Assembly: GCA_907164885.2 (NCBI GenBank)
Contig: OU015490.1
Location: forward strand, 96,521,604-96,585,603
Direction: 5' to 3'
Source: Dolomedes plantarius
Lineage: Eukaryota > Arthropoda > Arachnida > Araneae > Dolomedidae
Length of the DNA stretch: 64,000 nucleotides
Position numbers and translations under genes: made by a program. Positions 58,457-64,000 of this stretch are shown here, piece by piece. The notes under the pieces are model-generated. The model did not search any database. It worked only from the letters and a program-made list of their open reading frames with translations, and was not told where the DNA came from. Position 1 is the stretch's first letter. Every line of letters starts with the position of its first letter.

Positions 58457-59790
58457 TTGTGTGCCACAACAGATCACGTAATTGGAGCAAAATCAGCAAG
58501 GCAAATATGCGCTATAAATCCAGTCATTTTGGAAGCAGATAAAGCTCTAATTATTGGCAACAAACTTCGAATGTGTGAAACAGATCTATCTATACCAGCT
58601 TCAATTATTAACGTTGAGAACGGCTGCTGTAATCTATGGGTAACGAATTTCTCTCGACGACCTCAGTTGATACCAAAAGGGATGAATATAGCCAGCTTAA
58701 TCATCATATCCGACGACGCCATTAGTTCTCTGAAGGATAGAGATCGAGAAGGTTCCAGGGAACACAAGTCCAGAGAAAGATTAACTCGGGACAAATTTAA
58801 AGAAATTGTAGATACTCAGTTGACTTCTGTTGAAGAAGGCGAGTTAATAAATCTGCTCGAAGAATGTAGTGACATTTTAGATGTAAATAGAACATCGAGG
58901 AAGCCCAGATGCAATACTGTGAAGCACAAAATCTACACAGGGGACACCTCCCCAATTAAGCAAAGTCCCTATCGTATTTCAGCCACTGAGAGACGTGCGA
59001 TTGAAGACGAAGTACAAAGGATGCTAAAAGAAGACGTAATACAACCATCAAACAGTCCTTGGTCGTCTCCAGTCGTGCTTGCAAAAAATAAGAATGGCGA
59101 GTGGCGTTTTTGCGTGGATTACAGAAAACTGAATAAGGTCACCAAGAAGGACGTCTACCCGCTACGACGCATCGATGACGCATTGGACTGTCTAGCAGGT
59201 GCGAAAATTTTCTCAATTATGGATTTAAAATCGGGCTACTGGCAAATAGAGGTAGATGAGAAAGACAGATTAGACAGCCTTCGTAACATCAGATGGTCTT
59301 TATGAATTTAAAGTCCTGCCGTTTGGGTTATGAAACGCTCCAGCTACCTTTGAGCGAATGATGGACACGGTACTATGGGGTCTCGAGTGGAATATCTGTC
59401 TTTGCTATCTAGATGATATCATTGTCTATGCGCCGAATTTCTCAGATCACCATGTACGTTTAAGAAAAGTTTTGAAATGCATCCAAGAGGCGGGACTGAC
59501 GCTTAAATTTAACAAATGCTCATTCGGCAGGAAGAAACTGTTGATATTGGGACACCTGGTGGATCAACATGGGATATATCCCGATCCGCAAAAGATAGCT
59601 GCTGTAGCAAATTTCCCTGTTCCGGAAAAAATCACCGACGTCCAAAGTTTCCTGGACTTGTGCTCGTTTTACCGACGATTTATTAGGCACTTCGCTGATA
59701 TTGCTAAGCCCCCTACAGAAATTATTGAAGAAAGATGCAAAATTTTCGTGCAGCACAGCACAAAATGAATCTTTTTCATCACTCAAAAAA
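58457..59790 (+). pseudogene. gypsy reverse transcriptase, broken
   Basis: The linker to the RT lies at 58457-58880. RT blocks are SPWSSPVVLAKNKNGEWRF and CVDYRKLNKVT (about 59060-59135), then FSIMDLKSGYWQIEVDEKDR with the first catalytic aspartate (about 59210). A frameshift occurs near 59270. LPFGL is followed by a TGA (about 59330), then NAPATFERMMD. The YLDD catalytic box is at about 59407-59418. The thumb-like part (GHLVDQHGIYPDPQKI, RRFIRHFADIAKP) ends in a stop near 59768. Confidence 0.9.
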
Positions 59791-59834
59791 TTACTGACAA
59801 GTGGCCCTGTTTTGTGACATTTCCACCCAAATGC

Positions 59835-60336
59835 GGAAACGAAAATACATGCAGACGCTAGCGTCTATGGCCTCGGTACCGTGCTAGTACAGGTCCAAAA
59901 TGGTAAGGAAATATCAATAGCCTATGCTTCCAGGTCCATGTCACCAAGTGAAATAAACTATTCCACGACCGAAAAAGAGTGTCTTGCTGTCATCTGGGAG
60001 ATTAGTAAATTTAGACCTTATCTGTTTGGAAAACCCTTCACCATCGTAACAGAACACCACTCTTTGTGCTGGCTCGCCAACATCAAGAATCTCTCGGGGA
60101 GACTTGAACGATGGGCTTTGAGGCTGCAGGAATACGATGCTGACATCGTGCACAAGACTGGTCGGAAACATTCCTATGCCGATTGCCTATCAAGAAAGCC
60201 TCTTTTCGAAGCAGTAGCCGAGAACTGTGATGAAATCCCCTTCTTTGCGTCCATCACAGATTACCGAAAAGAACAACTAAAAGATGATCGGTTGAAGTCC
60301 ATAATTAAACCCTGGAAGAGGAGTGATGGATTTTAA
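59835..60336 (+). pseudogene. gypsy RNase H
   Basis: IHADASVYGLGTVLVQVQNG has the first RNase H aspartate, and INYSTTEKECLAVIWEISKF the glutamate. The usual DHHSL motif reads TEHHSLCWL, so one acidic position has changed from aspartate to glutamate. HKTGRKHSYADCLSRKP ends the domain. The frame continues to 60336. It would remove the RNA strand during reverse transcription. Confidence 0.88.
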
Positions 60337-60345
60337 AATTATGAA

Positions 60346-61490
60346 ATGAGAAACGTCGTGCTATACAAGAAAATCTATGATCCAATGGGACGACAATGGT
60401 TCTTGGTGATACCGAAACAACTCCGCCTCGATGTCTTAAAGAACCTCCATGACGCTCCAACCGCCGGTCATCTCGGATTTCCCAAGACGAACGACCGAAT
60501 AAGGCGAAAATACTATTGGCCAGGTCTGTATGGCAGCACGCATAGATATGTGTCTCACTGTCGAGAATGCCAAAGACGAAAATCTCCACCTCAACGCTCT
60601 GCTCCTCAATTGCCCTGTTTCCACCAGGGCAATTTCATCCAATAAAACCCACTGATAAACCATTTGCCAAACTTGGAATAGATATCCTCGGACGCTTTCC
60701 AGCTACTCGAAATGGGAACAAGTGGATCATTGTTTGCACCGATTACCTGACGAGATTCACAGTTACAAAAGCATTACCAACTGCTGAGGCCACAGAAATC
60801 GCTAAATTTATAGTCGAAGAAATCATACTAAAGCACGGAGCTCCCAGGGAAATGATACGTGATCGGGGACGCTCTTTCTTATCCAACCTTGTTAAAGACA
60901 TCAATCAATTATGCCAGACGTCTCATCTTCTGACGACCGCCTAACACCCACAAACCAATGGTCTCACAGAAAGATTTAACAAAACATTGGCAGACATGCT
61001 GTCGATGTACGTAGACGTTGAACAAATAAATTGGGATACCACCCTACCCTTCGTGACTTTCGCTTACAATTCAGCAAAACAACATACTACCGGATTCAGC
61101 TCATTCTTTCTCGTCCATGGTAGAGATGTCCAGACTCCTCTTGACGTAATTTTTCCACACAACCCGGAGAACCAAGACGATAGTTATGCATAACAATTGA
61201 TCACCAGAACTGAGGAAGCTAGACAGCTTGCTAAAATCCATATCCTCGACGCTCAAGCAACTGACAAACTACGATATGACGCGAGACATCGACCCGTCAG
61301 CTACAGTGTCAGAGACACTGTAGTATTAGTATGGGTCTTTACTCCAGTACGAAAAGTTGGACTGTCTGAAAAACTCTTAAGACGTTATTTCGAACCATAT
61401 CGAATAACACGACGCCTATCTGATGAAACCTACGAAGTAGAATTATAGAAGGGATAGAAGACGGCGAGATACTAAGACATAGTCCACGCC
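60346..61490 (+). pseudogene. gypsy integrase, broken by stops
   Basis: The N-terminal HHCC zinc domain reads LHDAPTAGHLGFPKTNDRIR ... HCRECQRRK (60445-60580). The catalytic core has GIDILGRFPA (first aspartate, about 60680), IRDRGRSFLS (second, about 60860) and GLTERFNKTL (glutamate, about 60970). A frameshift lies near 60620, a TAA just before HPQTNG (60942-60944) and a TAA after DDSYA (61191-61193). The C-terminal part continues to VRDTVVLVWVFTP and YEVEL (61448). It would insert the cDNA. Confidence 0.9.
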
Positions 61491-61610
61491 CTGAGATTAA
61501 AACCTTACTCTGATCCAAAGGAACAATCAGATGACGTGGGTGCACATGGCCCTTCCAGGAGACCTGTTACCAGAAGCCAAACGAAATTGCAGCGGGACGC
61601 TGCTTTCTCT

Positions 61611-61624
61611 TAAGGAGGGGGAAA
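61611..61624 (+). other. polypurine tract
   Basis: AAGGAGGGGGAAA immediately precedes the 3' LTR, the expected priming site for plus-strand DNA. Confidence 0.85.
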
Positions 61625-61945
61625 TGTAGCGGGTCTCGTGCGTAGCTGTCGTGGCACAGGCGTAAGGTGTTTGGCTGCGGTTCTGAAGGTGATGAGTTCG
61701 AGCCCCGCTATGCAAGTTGCTTTCCTTCAAATTGCCTTTGTTATCATTTCTCATTTTCTTCAGAATGTTCTAATATGCTAATTGATTGTATTCTAATTTA
61801 TTATATGCTAATTCAAGTTTCTACCTTTCTAGAAATTTCGGTAACTGTATATAAGTCGAGCTAGCGTTCAGTTCAGGTTGAATAAAGTTCTCTAGTGCAA
61901 CTCTCGCATTGATTTCCTGTGATATAAATTCGTTTCTACGCGACA
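61625..61945 (+). repeat. gypsy 3' LTR (321 bp, shortened)
   Basis: It is colinear with the 5' LTR but lacks the segment between two GTTCAG words and has a short extra piece near 61783 (GATTGTATTCTAATTT). The A and B box pair, TATA-like TGTATATAAG and GAATAAAG are kept. Other differences are scattered base changes. Confidence 0.92.
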
Positions 61946-61949
61946 ATAT

Positions 61950-63229
61950 TTTATCTGGGTCAGACCCAAAAACGCAATTTCTTCAAGACCCTGTCACTTA
62001 AAAGAAAATCTTGCTACCACGTGTTCACTAAGACGGTCATTAAAAATCAGTTCCTATCTAGTACAGTAGCTGACAACAAAGTTAACAACAATGAATCGCC
62101 AAGCGCTCTTAAAGGGCTATGCAAAGCCTTAAATTTTGAGACCAGAAATACATTTTAATTGAGGGAAGAACTCTTATCGTATAATCTGAAGCATGCCATC
62201 TTAAGTTTGACTAATTAATAAGAGATCAAAGTGTTTGATTTTGTTTGCACGAAGTACTCGTATTTGTCAATTGTTACAAGTCTCGTGATTAAATGTCCCG
62301 TGATTAGCATAAATTAATGAGGACTGATTGCTGTTAGTGTTGTTATCCGTTTTCTCTGCAATTTGTTATCAGATCCTGAAACTTTAAATATTTAGGCTTT
62401 ATTGTTGTCGCTTTACATGCCTAAAAATCTATTATTTTAAGTTGCCAAGCTGATTCTTTGGGCACTCGGTGAGAGAAAAGTACTGCATAAATTTACTTTA
62501 TTTTGGTTCTAAAAGAAAAATTTCTATCTATAGATGTTTCAAATGTGGGTTTAGTAACCGCAATTTCTATTAATTAGTGATAATTAACAAATAAAAATTT
62601 CTTTCTCCGCACACTCAGTGACATGTTTAAATCTGACTTTAGATACTCACTACGCATAAAGGCAGCATCATCAAATAGTATTTTCATTTCGACTTTGTGC
62701 GAATTTATGTCGAAGTTTCATTTTTTTCTGCATGCCATGTTTCTATAAGGTCGAGAATTTATTAGATTTTTCGTCTTTGATATTAGCATTGTGTAGATGC
62801 GCTGAATGTTATAATTCACCGCGGCGTGTGGTCGAGAGACGGCCAATAATAAAACTCTTATAACTAATTCAGAAGCAAAAAATAAATAAAGACTTGAGGA
62901 ATACTAATATGACGTAAAATAAAAGCTGTCTGTGTGGCCATTGATAGCGATTAAAAGACTATAAATATTGCAAGATAGATGGTGACGTTATTTTATGGCC
63001 CACAATAAAACTTTCAGATAATGGTCAAAGTGGTATTTCAAACGATAATTATCGTGGGGAGGTACTTGGTAGACTGTGAACATGAGCAGTGAAATATGGG
63101 ATCAATTGAGGCAGGAACTAATAAGAGAAAGGCAGCCCACAGTCAAATGACAGAAAAGAGGGCCAAGTTTTTAGTTTGTAATTGAGTAAACCTATTTCTT
63201 TTTATTGGGTTCAATAGTAATTTTTTCAA
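61950..63229. other. no recognisable gene
   Basis: AT-rich, with a small GC patch at about 62815-62850 (CCGCGGCGTGTGGTCG). Nothing can be assigned. Confidence 0.5.
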
Positions 63230-63340
63230 GTGTAATTCACGATTCTTAACATTATAATTTTCAAAATTTGGCAATGATGTGTTGAGTATAATTTCTGTAT
63301 TTGTACATTTATTTACTATCCAGCTGTCATGTTTTGACGA
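63230..63340. repeat. inverted partner of 54721-54830
   Basis: TTTGGCAATGATGTGTTGAG and TATTTACTATCCAGC, then GTCATGTTTTGAC, are the reverse of the block at 54721-54830. The tandem array follows directly. Confidence 0.7.
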
Positions 63341-64000
63341 AAAATATCGGAGGGATCGCAGATAGTTTTAAATCAATTTACATTCTATCAAATTAGTTAA
63401 TTAAAAATTATGCTTAATTTTTTTATTATTGCGTATTTTTAATATTTTTCCCTGTGTCAAAAAATATAGGATGTGTATTGTTATGTGAAAGAATTTTACA
63501 ATTAAAACTTCATCAGCAATTTATTATACGATTGTATTTTACAATATTTTTCCACATAAACGTAACTTTTCCTAAGTGGTGCCCAAACTGTTGGTCGCGA
63601 AAAATATTGGAGGGGTCGCGGATGGTTTGAAATCCATTTACACCCTATCGAATAATAAAAGGATGCTTATTTTTTATTATTATTACGTATTTTTTATTTA
63701 TTTTTTTTCCTGTGTTAAAAATTATATGATACATATTGTCAAACAGTTTTACAAATAAAACTCCTTCAGCAATTTATTATAATTTTCCTATACGCATGTA
63801 TTTTACAATATTTTTCCACAGAAACGTAAATTTACCTCAGAGGTGTCCAAACTGTTGGTCGTGATAAATATTGGATGGGTCGCAGATAGTTTCAAATCAA
63901 TTACACCCTATCGAATTATAAAAGGATGCTTATTTTATTTATTATTATTACGTATTTTTAATATTTTTTTATTTTTTCCTGTGTCAAAAAATTTATGATA
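63338..64000. repeat. tandem repeat, about 260-264-bp units, cut by the window edge
   Basis: AAAATAT(C/T)GGAGGG at 63341 and 63601 and the matching word at about 63865 mark three units. Units share AATTTATTAT and TTTTTCCACA and the start GTGCCCAAACTGTTGGTCGC. That start resembles the ends of ZBED/hAT-type elements, so the array may have grown from a non-autonomous hAT end. Confidence 0.75.

Larger units (their letters stand above)
56095..61945 (+). mobile_element. Ty3/gypsy LTR retrotransposon, full structure but inactive
   Basis: Two LTRs in the same orientation (56095-56642 and 61625-61945), each TGTAGC...CGACA, bracket gag and pol. ATAT is repeated outside both ends (56091-56094, 61946-61949). 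Domain order is gag, protease, reverse transcriptase, RNase H, integrase, the order of the Ty3/gypsy group (copia elements have integrase before reverse transcriptase). There is no room for an env gene: about 175 bp lie between the integrase end and the 3' LTR. Multiple stops and shifts show it is a dead copy. Confidence 0.95.

Noticed and set aside
61450..61624. An env gene downstream of the gypsy integrase
   Set aside because: Only about 175 bp remain before the 3' LTR, and no signal peptide or transmembrane pattern is present.

Overview
This is a eukaryotic, strongly AT-rich, intergenic-type window made almost entirely of transposable elements (TEs) and their debris. I found no host gene I could defend. 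The mix of TEs fits an arthropod, and an arachnid such as a spider seems most likely: many decayed Tc1/mariner relatives (including D,D41D-like and DUF4817-type transposases), two piggyBac elements, a ZBED-type hAT element, a Ty3/gypsy element, tRNA-derived SINEs and very long (TA)n tracts. The organism call is inference from TE content only.

Layout. 0-9 kb: a deleted mariner, a Tc1-like element set in (TA)n, a 484-bp tandem duplication, a D,D41D-like element, two mariner tails facing each other, a solo LTR, a small MITE, a SINE and a long AT-rich repeat family. 9-26 kb: a deletion-derived DUF4817-type element with long terminal inverted repeats (TIRs), SINE pieces, a second LTR, a deleted mariner, a Tc1-like element with about 220-bp IR/DR-type TIRs, a fold-back element inserted in a tandem array, a 187-bp hairpin MITE, a LINE fragment and two adjacent Tc1-like elements. 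26-37.6 kb: dispersed repeats arranged head to tail, a repeat-poor stretch at about 29.8-31.9 kb, a D,D41D element split by an unassigned 1.7-kb DNA transposon, and a duplicated repeat with a tRNA-Asp-like sequence at its junction. 37.6-40.3 kb holds nothing recognisable.

40-52 kb is the most structured part. A decayed piggyBac transposase is followed by a tandem array with a period of about 730 bp (4 full units plus a partial one). Each unit contains a piggyBac-like terminus ending in TTAA, and the array itself stops at such a terminus. A 6.4-kb piggyBac is inserted in unit 2 with a clean TTAA duplication, and that piggyBac carries a hAT element. Each array unit also carries an exon-like reading frame, followed by a good splice-donor sequence in three of four copies.

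52-64 kb: AT-rich sequence with inverted copies of repeats found elsewhere in the window, a pogo-like MITE, a 5.85-kb gypsy element with both LTRs, primer-site candidate, polypurine tract and a 4-bp target duplication (gag and pol broken by stops and frameshifts), and a three-unit tandem repeat at the right edge. The transposases do not cooperate with one another; the logic of the region is nested insertion, so the layers give a relative order of events.
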